Of a stretch of DNA of 64,000 nt, positions 16,041 through 26,242 are shown piece by piece. The DNA is taken from NCBI RefSeq assembly GCF_001514285.1, contig NZ_KQ949023.1:310001-374000 (forward strand). Direction: 5' to 3'. Both the position numbers and the translations under genes were made by a program. The notes below the pieces were generated by a model. That model was not told the DNA's origin. It was given only the letters and a program-made list of their open reading frames with translations, and searched no databases. The stretch is from Streptomyces sp. DSM 15324 (GTDB taxonomy: Bacteria; Actinomycetota; Actinomycetes; Streptomycetales; Streptomycetaceae). Position 1 is the first letter of the stretch; every line of letters begins with the position of its first letter.

Positions 16041-17598
16041 GGGAGACCTCCACATCCTTTGCTGCTGAGTTCGTTGTCGCTGAGTTCGTTGTCGCGGTGT
16101 CCGTCGCCGCGGTCGCGCTGACGGCCAGCGCCATGACGGCGTCCTGTGTCGCTTCCTGGGCGGAGAGTTCGCCCGCGATCCGGCCCTGGGACATCACCAG
16201 GACGCGGTCGCTCATGCCCAGCACCTCGGGGAGGTCGCTGGAGATCATCAGAACCGCGTGCCCGGAGGCGGTCAGTTCGTTGATCAGCTGGTAGATCTCG
16301 ACCTTGGCGCCCACGTCGATGCCGCGGGTCGGCTCGTCGAGGATCAGCACCTTGGTGTCGGCCAGCAGCCACTTGCCGATGACGACCTTCTGCTGGTTTC
16401 CGCCGGACAGCGTCCGTACCTGCTGGTGCAGTCCGGCCATCCGGACCTTGAGCTGCCCGGAGATCCGGTCGGCGGCCCGCCGCTGCCCGGCCCGGTCCAC
16501 GAAGCCCGCGCGGGTGGAGCGGCCCAGGGTGACCAGGCCGAGGTTCTCCTGCACGGTGGCGTCCAGCACCAGGCCCTGTCCCTTGCGGTCCTCGGGCACC
16601 AGGCCGAGTCCGGCGTCCATGGCCGCGTTGACGTCCTGCCGCCGCAGCGGGTGACCCTGCACCTCGACGCTGCCCAAGTCGTACGGGTCGGCGCCGAAGA
16701 CGGCCCGGACGACCTCGGTGCGGCCGGCGCCGACCAGGCCCGCCAGTCCGACGACCTCGCCGGCCCGGACCTCGAAGTCGATGTCGTGGAAGACACCGGC
16801 CCGGGTGAGGCCGCTGACCCTGAGCAGCGGCGCCCCGGCAGCGGCGCGTTCGCGCGGGTACTGCTGCTCGATGCTCCGGCCGACCATGAGCCGTACGAGG
16901 TGGTCCTCGGGGGTGTTCGCCGGGACCTGGTCGACGCTGCGGCCGTCGCGCAGGACGGTGACGCGGTCGCCGAGGGCGGCGATCTCCTCCAGGTGGTGGG
17001 TGATGAAGACGATGCCGACGCCGTCGTCCCGCAGCCTGCGCACGATCCGGAAGAGCTTCTCGACCTCTTCGGTGGTCAGGACGGCGGTCGGCTCGTCCAT
17101 GATCAGGACGCGGGCGTCGAGGCTCAGCGCCTTGGCGATCTCGACCATCTGGAGCCGGGCGATGCCCAGGTCGCGCACCCGGGTGCGGGGGTCGACGTCG
17201 ACACCGACGCGGGCGAGGAGCTCGGCCGCGTCCGCGTTCATCCGCTTCCGGTCGAGGAGGCCGAAGCGGCGCGGCTGGCGGCCCAGGAAGATGTTCTCGG
17301 CGACCGTGAGGTCGGGAACGAGGTTGAACTCCTGGTAGATCGTGGCGATGCCGAGCCGTTCGGCGTCCTGTGCGCCCTGGATGCGGGTCTCGGCGCCGTC
17401 GACGAGGATGCGGCCCTCGTCGGGGCGGTAGGCGCCCGAGAGCATCTTGATGAGGGTGCTCTTGCCGGCTCCGTTCTCGCCGAGCAGCACGTGCACCTCG
17501 CCGCGGCGCAGAGCGAAGTCCACGCTGTCGAGCGCGACGACACCGGGAAAGGTCTTGCGTATTCCTTCGATACGCAGCAGTTCGTCGGGGTGGCTCAC
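16030..17598 (-). CDS. rbsA: Ribose ABC transporter ATP-binding protein RbsA
   Basis: 522 aa with two ABC domains, as in all sugar CUT2 ATPases. The first has Walker A GENGAGKST (near 41) and LGIARLQMVEIAKALS with Walker B VLIMDEPTAVL. The second has a degenerate Walker A GLVGAGRTE, signature LSGGNQQKVVIGKWL and Walker B VLILDEPTRGID. GTG 17598 overlaps the rbsR TGA (GTGA); a 65-residue longer frame is spurious. The C-terminal tail holds a duplicated 15-bp unit (16066-16095). Confidence 0.94.
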   Translation of the reverse strand: MSHPDELLRIEGIRKTFPGVVALDSVDFALRRGEVHVLLGENGAGKSTLIKMLSGAYRPDEGRILVDGAETRIQGAQDAERLGIATIYQEFNLVPDLTVAENIFLGRQPRRFGLLDRKRMNADAAELLARVGVDVDPRTRVRDLGIARLQMVEIAKALSLDARVLIMDEPTAVLTTEEVEKLFRIVRRLRDDGVGIVFITHHLEEIAALGDRVTVLRDGRSVDQVPANTPEDHLVRLMVGRSIEQQYPRERAAAGAPLLRVSGLTRAGVFHDIDFEVRAGEVVGLAGLVGAGRTEVVRAVFGADPYDLGSVEVQGHPLRRQDVNAAMDAGLGLVPEDRKGQGLVLDATVQENLGLVTLGRSTRAGFVDRAGQRRAADRISGQLKVRMAGLHQQVRTLSGGNQQKVVIGKWLLADTKVLILDEPTRGIDVGAKVEIYQLINELTASGHAVLMISSDLPEVLGMSDRVLVMSQGRIAGELSAQEATQDAVMALAVSATAATDTATTNSATTNSAAKDVEVSRGH

Positions 17599-18620
17599 GT
17601 GATGCTCCTCGGGTCCTTCGGGGAAGAGGCGGCCTCGCCGCACGAGCGGCGCACGACGAGACGGGCGGGGAGGGCGACGGACCGGGAGGGCCGCCCCTCG
17701 ATGCGGTCGACCAGGGCGCGTACGGCGGCCCGGCCCAGTTCCCCCGTCGGCTGGGCGATCGCTGTGATCGGCGGATCGGTGTGCACGAACCACCGGATGT
17801 CGTCGAAGGCCGCCAGCGCGATGTCGTCCGGAACGCGCAGCCCGCGCGCGCGGACGGCGTCCAGCGCGCCCAGGGCCATCAGGTTGTCGGTGGCGAACAC
17901 GGCCTCGGGCGGCTCGGGCAGGTCGAGGAAGCCGTCGGTGACGCGTCGTCCGCTCTCGGCCTTGAAGTCGCCCTGCCCTATGTAGGCGTCCGGCAGGGGG
18001 AGCCCGTATTCGGCCATCGCGGCCCGGAAGGCCTCGATGCGCTCGCTGCCGGTGGTGGTGGCGGCCGGGCCCGCGATGATGGCGAGCCTGCGGTGCCCGA
18101 GCCCGTGCAGATGCGCGACGAGGTCCCGTACCGCCGCCCGTCCGTCGGCCCGTACGACGGGCACGTCGACGCCGGGGATCCAGCGGTCGACGAACACCAT
18201 CGGGGTGCCCGCGCGCGCGGCGTCGAGCATCAGCGGCGAGCCGCCGTCGGTGGGGGAGACCAGCAGACCGTCGATCCGGCGGTCCAGCAGGGTCCGTACG
18301 TGGTGGTCCTGGAGGTCGGGCCGTTCGTCGGCGTTGCCGATGATCACGCTGTAGCCGAGCGCGCGGGCCTCCTCCTCCACGGAGCGGGCCAGCTCGGTGA
18401 AGTAGGGGTTCATCACGTCGCTGATGACCAGGCCGAGGGTGCGGGTCTGATCGGTGCGCAGCGACCGGGCGACGGCGTTCGGGCGGTAGCCCAGCGCCTC
18501 GACGGCGGCCAGCACGCGGGTGCGTGCGTCCTCGCTGACCGACGGATGGTCGTTCAGGACGCGCGACACCGTGGCGACGGAGACCCCCGCCTCGGCGGCC
18601 ACGTCCTTGATGCTCGCCAT
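17595..18620 (-). CDS. rbsR: LacI-family regulator of the ribose operon
   Basis: 341 aa. N-terminal LacI helix-turn-helix ASIKDVAAEAGVSVATVSRV (residues 2-21) and hinge YRPNAVARSLR. The ligand domain has VISDVMNPYF and FVDRWIPGVDVP. It is the first gene of the operon and is coupled to rbsA. Three LacI-type operators lie 41-115 bp upstream, so it probably represses its own operon until ribose binds. Length normal. Confidence 0.92.
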   Translation of the reverse strand: MASIKDVAAEAGVSVATVSRVLNDHPSVSEDARTRVLAAVEALGYRPNAVARSLRTDQTRTLGLVISDVMNPYFTELARSVEEEARALGYSVIIGNADERPDLQDHHVRTLLDRRIDGLLVSPTDGGSPLMLDAARAGTPMVFVDRWIPGVDVPVVRADGRAAVRDLVAHLHGLGHRRLAIIAGPAATTTGSERIEAFRAAMAEYGLPLPDAYIGQGDFKAESGRRVTDGFLDLPEPPEAVFATDNLMALGALDAVRARGLRVPDDIALAAFDDIRWFVHTDPPITAIAQPTGELGRAAVRALVDRIEGRPSRSVALPARLVVRRSCGEAASSPKDPRSIT

Positions 18621-18660
18621 CGCCGCTCCACCTCCTCGTGGACTCGGTACCGGAAGCGCG

Positions 18661-18674
18661 TGGAATCGATTACA
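18661..18674. promoter_or_regulatory. RbsR/LacI-type operator 1
   Basis: TGGAATCGATTACA fits the LacI-family half-palindrome TGNAANCGNTTNCA exactly, 41 bp upstream of the rbsR start. Confidence 0.8.
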
Positions 18675-18692
18675 TCCGCGCGCAGAAAGGAT

Positions 18693-18706
18693 TGGAATCG
18701 ATTACA
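18693..18706. promoter_or_regulatory. RbsR/LacI-type operator 2
   Basis: A second perfect copy of TGGAATCGATTACA, centred 32 bp from operator 1 (three helical turns), so two repressor dimers would sit on the same DNA face. Confidence 0.8.
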
Positions 18707-18734
18707 TGGGCGTAAAGCAAGCCCTCGGAGTGGC

Positions 18735-18748
18735 TGAAATCGATTTGT
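18735..18748. promoter_or_regulatory. RbsR/LacI-type operator 3, weaker
   Basis: TGAAATCGATTTGT keeps the central AAATCGATTT palindrome but ends GT rather than CA. It lies between the divergent rbsR and SH3-protein genes and could bring the latter under RbsR or allow looping. Confidence 0.55.
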
Positions 18749-18840
18749 GATGAACCCCGGACCGGGGCGATCTAGGCTTCCCCTGTCCCGGCGCGGGTGG
18801 CATGCCCGTGCCAATGAAGTCCGACAGGGGAGAAAGAGAC

Positions 18841-19164
18841 ATGCGCGCACCTCGGATACTCGGAGCGTCCCTGGGGGCGGCCGCCCTGGTGGGGGCCGGA
18901 GTCGTCCTCGCGAGCCCGGCGGCCGCGGCGTCCTGCACGGCGACCGCCCTGGAGACGGTCGTCATCCGTTCCACCACCAGCACCAGCGGTACGGCCCTCG
19001 CGCAGGTCAACAAGGGACAGAGCGCGTCGGCGTCCTGTGTGTCGTACTACGGCACCTCCACGTACGAGAAGTGCGGCATCGTCAGCAAGCGCTGGGTGAA
19101 GGTCACCCGCAGCGGCGTCACCGGCTATGTGGTCGGCACCTGTGTGACGCTCGCCGAGAACTGA
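18841..19164 (+). CDS. Small secreted SH3-like protein
   Basis: 107 aa. A Sec signal peptide with MRAPRILG, an Ala/Val-rich core and the cleavage region SPAAAAS (about 27-31) is followed by a compact domain with four cysteines. The domain contains TTSTSGTALAQVNKGQSA and RWVKVTRSGVTGYV, a pattern of bacterial SH3 folds. GGGGAGAAAG precedes ATG 18841, which I prefer to the frame start at 18802. It probably binds the cell wall. It is divergent from rbsR with an operator-like site between. Confidence 0.75.
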   Translation: MRAPRILGASLGAAALVGAGVVLASPAAAASCTATALETVVIRSTTSTSGTALAQVNKGQSASASCVSYYGTSTYEKCGIVSKRWVKVTRSGVTGYVVGTCVTLAEN

Positions 19165-19205
19165 CGCCCGACGGGAATGTCGGTGCCGGGCGGTACCGTC
19201 GGATC

Positions 19206-21458
19206 ATGACCGATCAGGCGGGGGCCTCCCCGGCGGGGGAGCGGCGACTGGCCACCCTGGAAGGCGTACTGGAGCGCATCACGTACGCCAACGAGGAGAA
19301 CGGCTACACGGTCGCCCGGGTGGACACCGGCAGAGGCGCCGGCGACCTTCTCACAGTCGTCGGCGCGCTGCTCGGCGCCCAGGTCGGCGAGTCGCTGCGG
19401 ATGGAGGGCCGCTGGGGCTCGCACCCCCAGTACGGCAAGCAGTTCACCGTGGAGAACTACACGACCGTGCTGCCGGCCACCGTCCAGGGCATCCGGCGCT
19501 ATCTGGGATCCGGCCTGGTCAAGGGCATCGGCCCGGTCTTCGCCGACCGCATCACGCAGCACTTCGGCGTGGACACCCTGACGATCATCGAGGAGGAGCC
19601 GAAGCGCCTGATCGAGGTGCCCGGCCTCGGTCCCAAGCGCACGAAGAAGATCGCCGACGCCTGGGAGGAACAGAAGGCGATCAAGGAGGTCATGCTGTTC
19701 CTCCAGACCGTCGAGGTGTCCACCTCCATCGCGGTGCGGATCTACAAGAAGTACGGCGACGCGTCGATCTCCGTCGTCAGGAACCAGCCCTACCGGCTGG
19801 CCGCCGACGTCTGGGGCATCGGCTTCCTCACCGCCGACCGGATCGCCCGGTCCGTCGGCATCCCGCACGACAGCCCGGAGCGCGTCAAGGCGGGCCTGCA
19901 GTACGCGCTCTCCCAGTCCACCGACCAGGGCCACTGCTATCTGCCCGAGGAGCGGCTGATCGCCGACGCGGTCAAGCTCCTCCAGGTCGACACCGGCCTG
20001 GTCATCGAGTGCCTGGCCGAGCTGGCCGAGCCGGACGAGGACTCCGGCGAGCCGGGTGTCGTACGGGAGAAGGTCCCCGGTGCGGACGGCGAGGAGGTCA
20101 CCGCGGTCTACCTGGTCCCCTTCCACCGCGCCGAACTCTCCCTCTCCGCCCAGGTGCTGCGTCTGCTGCGCACCGAGGAGGACCGGCTGCCGGGGTTCCG
20201 CGAGGTGGCCTGGGACAAGGCGCTGGCCTGGCTGAAGGGCCGTACCGGCACAGAGCTCGCGCCCGAGCAGGAGGCGGCCGTGCGGCTCGCGCTGACCGAG
20301 AAGGTCGCGGTGCTCACCGGCGGCCCGGGGTGCGGCAAGTCCTTCACCGTGCGCTCGATCGTGGAGCTGGCCCGCGCCAGGAAGGCCAAGGTCGTGCTGG
20401 CCGCGCCCACCGGCCGCGCCGCCAAGCGGCTGGCCGAGCTGACCGGCGCCGAGGCCTCGACCGTCCACCGGCTGCTGGAGCTCAAGCCGGGCGGCGACGC
20501 GGCGTACGACCGGGACCGCCCGCTCGACGCCGACCTCGTGGTGGTCGACGAGGCGTCGATGCTGGACCTGCTCCTGGCCAACAAGCTGGTGAAGGCCGTA
20601 CCGCCGGGCGCGCGGCTGCTGTTCGTCGGGGACGTCGACCAGCTCCCGAGCGTCGGCGCGGGCGAGGTCCTGCGCGACCTCCTCGCCGACGGCAGCCCGG
20701 TGCCCGCCGTGCGGCTCACCCGGGTGTTCCGCCAGGCCCAGCAGTCCGGTGTGGTGACGAACGCCCACCGGATCAACGCCGGGCAGCACCCGGTCACCGA
20801 CGGCATGAAGGACTTCTTCCTGTTCGTCGAGGACGACACCGAGGAGGCCGGCCGGCTCACCGTGGACGTGGCGGCCCGCCGGATCCCGGCGAAGTTCGGC
20901 CTGGACCCGCGCCGGGACGTGCAGGTGCTGGCGCCCATGCACCGCGGGCCCGCCGGCGCCGGCACGCTCAACGGACTGCTCCAGCAGGCCATCACCCCCG
21001 GCCGCCCGGATCTGGCGGAGAAGCGGTTCGGCGGGCGGGTGTTCCGTGTCGGCGACAAGGTCACCCAGATCCGCAACAATTACGAGAAGGGGAAGAACGG
21101 TGTCTTCAACGGCACGGTGGGCGTGGTCACCTCGCTCGACCCGGTGGACCAGCGCCTGACGGTACTGACGGACGAGGACGAGGAGGTCCCGTACGAGTTC
21201 GACGAACTGGACGAACTGGCCCACGCGTACGCGGTGACGATCCACCGTTCACAGGGAAGTGAATATCCCGCCGTCGTGATCCCCGTCACCACGGGAGCAT
21301 GGATGATGTTGCAGCGGAACCTGCTGTATACGGCCGTCACCCGTGCGAAGCGCCTCGTCGTCCTGGTCGGCTCACGCAAGGCGATCGGCCAGGCGGTGCG
21401 CACGGTCTCGGCGGGCCGGCGCTGTACCGCCCTCGATTTCCGCCTCTCGGGCCGTTGA
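19206..21458 (+). CDS. recD2: RecD2-type SF1B DNA helicase
   Basis: 750 aa, typical for RecD2/YrrC. An N-terminal OB-like domain (RRLATLEGVLERITYANEEN) and helix-hairpin-helix repeats (GSGLVKGIGPVFADRI, LIEVPGLGPKRTKKI) precede the helicase. Walker A is GGPGCGKS near 371, DEAS near 445, and motif III GDVDQLPSVGAGEVL. The C-terminal YAVTIHRSQGSEY is followed by LLYTAVTRAKRLVVLVG. It unwinds DNA 5'-3' and acts in repair without RecBC. ATG 19206 follows the SH3 gene by 41 bp. Confidence 0.93.
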   Translation: MTDQAGASPAGERRLATLEGVLERITYANEENGYTVARVDTGRGAGDLLTVVGALLGAQVGESLRMEGRWGSHPQYGKQFTVENYTTVLPATVQGIRRYLGSGLVKGIGPVFADRITQHFGVDTLTIIEEEPKRLIEVPGLGPKRTKKIADAWEEQKAIKEVMLFLQTVEVSTSIAVRIYKKYGDASISVVRNQPYRLAADVWGIGFLTADRIARSVGIPHDSPERVKAGLQYALSQSTDQGHCYLPEERLIADAVKLLQVDTGLVIECLAELAEPDEDSGEPGVVREKVPGADGEEVTAVYLVPFHRAELSLSAQVLRLLRTEEDRLPGFREVAWDKALAWLKGRTGTELAPEQEAAVRLALTEKVAVLTGGPGCGKSFTVRSIVELARARKAKVVLAAPTGRAAKRLAELTGAEASTVHRLLELKPGGDAAYDRDRPLDADLVVVDEASMLDLLLANKLVKAVPPGARLLFVGDVDQLPSVGAGEVLRDLLADGSPVPAVRLTRVFRQAQQSGVVTNAHRINAGQHPVTDGMKDFFLFVEDDTEEAGRLTVDVAARRIPAKFGLDPRRDVQVLAPMHRGPAGAGTLNGLLQQAITPGRPDLAEKRFGGRVFRVGDKVTQIRNNYEKGKNGVFNGTVGVVTSLDPVDQRLTVLTDEDEEVPYEFDELDELAHAYAVTIHRSQGSEYPAVVIPVTTGAWMMLQRNLLYTAVTRAKRLVVLVGSRKAIGQAVRTVSAGRRCTALDFRLSGR

Positions 21459-21689
21459 GCACGCGGTTCTCGAACCCAGCACAAAAAATGATCGATCAAA
21501 TGAGTCGCAAAGGTCACACAGCACTTCCCCAACCGTGACCAAGGCGGCAGTATGTGCAAGTTGGCGGCACTGAGTGCCGTCGATGAGCCCAGTGGTCGAC
21601 CCCGAGTGCACTCTCCTGCGCCAAATGGGGGAGGGTGGAGACAGTCAGGGCAACCTCGAAGAAGAGGCACAACGTCGGTGAGGGATGAC
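21459..21689. promoter_or_regulatory. Upstream region of citrate synthase with a 10-bp palindrome
   Basis: A 231-bp gene-free gap. TGATCGATCA (21489-21498) is a perfect palindrome inside an A-rich stretch unusual for this GC content. It lies about 190 bp before the citrate synthase GTG and could be an operator. No clear -35/-10 pair was found. Confidence 0.35.
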
Positions 21690-22979
21690 GTGAGCGACAA
21701 CTCTGTAGTACTGCGGTACGGCGACGGCGAGTACACCTACCCGGTGATCGACAGCACCGTCGGCGACAAGGGCTTCGACATCGGGAAGCTCCGCGCCCAG
21801 ACCGGTCTGGTGACCCTGGACAGCGGCTACGGCAACACCGCCGCCTATAAATCCGCCATCACGTACCTCGACGGCGAGCAGGGGATCCTCCGGTACCGCG
21901 GCTACCCGATCGAGCAGCTCGCGGAGCGGTCGACCTTCCTGGAGGTCGCCTACCTGCTGATCAACGGCGAGCTGCCGACGGTCGACGAGCTGAGCGTCTT
22001 CAAGAACGACATCACGCAGCACACCCTGCTGCACGAGGACGTCAAGAACTTCTACAAGGGCTTCCCGCGCGACGCCCACCCGATGGCCATGCTGTCCTCG
22101 GTGGTCTCCGCGCTGTCCACCTTCTACCAGGACAGCCACAACCCGTTCGACGAGAAGCAGCGCAACCTCTCCACGATCCGTCTGCTCGCCAAGCTCCCGA
22201 CGATCGCGGCGTACGCGTACAAGAAGTCGATCGGTCACCCGTTCGTCTACCCGCGCAACGACCTCGGTTACGTCGAGAACTTCCTGCGCATGACCTTCTC
22301 GGTCCCCGCCCAGGAGTACGACCTCGACCCGGTCGTGGTCTCCGCCCTGGACAAGCTCCTCATCCTGCACGCGGACCACGAGCAGAACTGTTCGACCTCC
22401 ACGGTCCGCCTCGTCGGCTCCTCGCAGGCGAACATGTTCGCCTCGATCTCGGCCGGCATCAACGCGCTCTGGGGCCCGCTGCACGGCGGTGCCAACCAGT
22501 CCGTCCTGGAGATGCTGGAAGGCATCCAGGCGGGCGGCGGCGATGTCGACTCCTTCATCTCCAAGGTGAAGAACAAGGAGGACGGCGTCCGCCTGATGGG
22601 CTTCGGCCACCGGGTGTACAAGTCCTTCGACCCTCGCGCCAAGATCATCAAGGCCGCGGCGCACGATGTCCTCTCGGCCCTCGGCAAGTCCGACGAGCTG
22701 CTGGACATCGCCCTCAAGCTCGAGGAGCACGCGCTCTCCGACGAGTACTTCGTCCAGCGCAACCTGTACCCGAACGTCGACTTCTACACGGGTCTGATCT
22801 ACCGCGCGATGGGCTTCCCGACCGAGATGTTCACGGTCCTCTTCGCCCTCGGCCGCCTTCCGGGCTGGATCGCCCAGTGGCACGAGATGATCAAGGAGCC
22901 GGGTTCCCGCATCGGCCGTCCCCGGCAGATCTACACGGGCGTGGTCGAGCGCGACTTCGTTCCGGTCGAGGAGCGCTAG
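21690..22979 (+). CDS. citA: Citrate synthase
   Basis: 429 aa, matching the length of type I hexameric bacterial citrate synthases. It starts SDNSVVLRYGDGEY from GTG 21690, as in Streptomyces CitA from memory; the longer ATG frame from 21552 is non-coding. Active-site histidines lie in ILHADHEQNCSTSTVR and WGPLHGGANQSVLEML, with RLMGFGHRVYKSFDPRA and the catalytic Asp in NVDFYTG. It condenses oxaloacetate with acetyl-CoA at TCA cycle entry. GAGGGA precedes the start. A terminator and a small RNA follow. Confidence 0.95.
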   Translation: MSDNSVVLRYGDGEYTYPVIDSTVGDKGFDIGKLRAQTGLVTLDSGYGNTAAYKSAITYLDGEQGILRYRGYPIEQLAERSTFLEVAYLLINGELPTVDELSVFKNDITQHTLLHEDVKNFYKGFPRDAHPMAMLSSVVSALSTFYQDSHNPFDEKQRNLSTIRLLAKLPTIAAYAYKKSIGHPFVYPRNDLGYVENFLRMTFSVPAQEYDLDPVVVSALDKLLILHADHEQNCSTSTVRLVGSSQANMFASISAGINALWGPLHGGANQSVLEMLEGIQAGGGDVDSFISKVKNKEDGVRLMGFGHRVYKSFDPRAKIIKAAAHDVLSALGKSDELLDIALKLEEHALSDEYFVQRNLYPNVDFYTGLIYRAMGFPTEMFTVLFALGRLPGWIAQWHEMIKEPGSRIGRPRQIYTGVVERDFVPVEER

Positions 22980-22986
22980 AGCCTTA

Positions 22987-23015
22987 GGCGGGGGAGCCGA
23001 ACGGGTGCCCCCGCC
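22987..23015 (+). terminator. Citrate synthase terminator
   Basis: GGCGGGGG pairs with CCCCCGCC, loop of 13, 8 bp after the TAG stop of the citrate synthase gene. No T-run. Confidence 0.65.
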
Positions 23016-23133
23016 ACCGGTGCGTTGTCGGGCACGGGTGAGTGGGGGCGTTCGCGCAGGTTCCGCGCCCCTTCGGGTGGGGCCGGCCCGCCCCCGTGAC
23101 CATGCACCCTCGCTGCCTGCGACAAGGAAAAGC

Positions 23134-23226
23134 GGAAGGCGCCCCGGCGTCAGTCCCCCCACGGGCCGACGACCAGGGCGCCTTCCCATGTCCCGGTGCG
23201 GATTCCCCCCACGGGATCCGGCCGGG
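23134..23226 (+). ncRNA. Probable 6C small RNA
   Basis: Two consecutive stem-loops each present six cytosines followed by ACGGG in the loop. Stem 1 is 23134-23144 with 23176-23186 (11 bp) plus inner CGTC/GACG, with C6 at 23155-23160. Stem 2 is 23192-23196 with 23222-23226 plus CGGAT/ATCCG, with C6 at 23205-23210. Two hairpins with C-runs of at least six define the actinobacterial 6C RNA family. In mycobacteria and Streptomyces it is a trans-acting sRNA linked to growth and sporulation. The ends and promoter are not fixed. Confidence 0.7.
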
Positions 23227-23598
23227 CGTTATGAGGACAGCGCCTGAATTCGCTGTGTCGATATGCGGTTGTCCTGCGGTTGTCGTGCCTGCGGTTGAGC
23301 ACCGCGGGGGGAACCCGCCGTACTACCGCGTGTGCGGTCTGCCGGGACGCGCACGCTGGGAGGGCCGCTCAAAGCTTCCCGGTGTACGTGCCCCGGCAAC
23401 GCATCTCTGAGGAAGTCCCCCAAGACATCCCCAGATGCCGGTCCGCGCCCCCCAAGACGCTTTCCGACACCGTCAACTTAGACCGTCGAACCCCTTCGGT
23501 GGTTACGTTCACGTCACTGTGATCTGTGTCTCTTGCATATGTCCGTTAGATGCGCAAGAGCCCGGATACAGCGAGCGAGGCCCAAGCGTAAGGATGAT
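23227..23598. other. Gene-free stretch after the 6C RNA
   Basis: About 370 bp with no coding frame that has a ribosome site or family resemblance. An imperfect hairpin CTCTTGCAT...ATGCGCAAGAG lies at 23530-23560. The composition is less GC-rich near 23490-23560 (GTTACGTTCACGTCACTGTG). It may contain the 3' end of the small RNA and its own terminator. Nothing else was seen. Confidence 0.5.
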
Positions 23599-23645
23599 GC
23601 GCGAGCCTTGTGAAGAGCTTATGTGAGGCTCGCGCAGGACTCCAG
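23599..23645 (-). terminator. Terminator of the copper operon
   Basis: Ten-base arms GCGCGAGCCT (23599-23608) and AGGCTCGCGC (23636-23645), 6 bp beyond the copA stop on the minus strand. Confidence 0.7.
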
Positions 23646-23651
23646 GGGGTC

Positions 23652-25898
<2,247 letters not shown>

Positions 25899-25917
25899 GG
25901 CCGTGGGGGCGATCGGG

Positions 25918-26157
25918 TCAGGCCCGGCCGGCCAGCTCGAATCCGGCCTCGTCGACCGCGGCGCGCACGGCCTCGTCGTCGAGCGGGGTGGCGGAGACGA
26001 CGGTGACCTCGCCGGTGGCGGCGACGGCCTTGACGGAGACGACCCCGGCCAGTTCGGAGATCTCGCCGGAGACGGCGCCCTCGCAGTGGCCGCAGCTCAT
26101 GCCGCTCACCCGGTAGACGGTGGTGACGGAGCCGGCGGTGTCGGTCGATGCGGTCAT
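25918..26157 (-). CDS. copZ: Copper chaperone CopZ
   Basis: A 79-aa single HMA domain with GMSCGHC (Cys22, Cys25) and the usual beta-alpha-beta pattern ending VDEAGFEL. It carries Cu(I) to CopA's metal-binding domain. First gene of the copZ-copA operon. The start ATG has GGAGAAC upstream and the CsoR-type site is 69 bp further upstream. Confidence 0.92.
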   Translation of the reverse strand: MTASTDTAGSVTTVYRVSGMSCGHCEGAVSGEISELAGVVSVKAVAATGEVTVVSATPLDDEAVRAAVDEAGFELAGRA

Positions 26158-26225
26158 GTCGTTCTCCTGGGGGGAGGCGGATGGGGTCGGCGGAGACCTG
26201 AGAGGTCTCCCAGTAACCCCACACT

Positions 26226-26242
26226 ATACCCCTAGGGGGTAT
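26226..26242. promoter_or_regulatory. CsoR-type copper operator
   Basis: ATACCCCTAGGGGGTAT is a near-perfect palindrome of the CsoR class (TACCC...GGGTA), upstream of copZ. It overlaps the last codons and TAG of the PrsW-like gene read in the same direction. No csoR gene lies in the window, so the repressor acts in trans. Confidence 0.8.

Noticed and set aside
19125..21245. 706-residue minus-strand open frame opposite recD2
   Set aside because: No motifs, and recD2 on the plus strand has full helicase motifs over the same bases.
23435..23626. Small plus-strand ORF (63 aa) between the 6C RNA and copA
   Set aside because: No ribosome site, no family resemblance, and it runs into the copA terminator.
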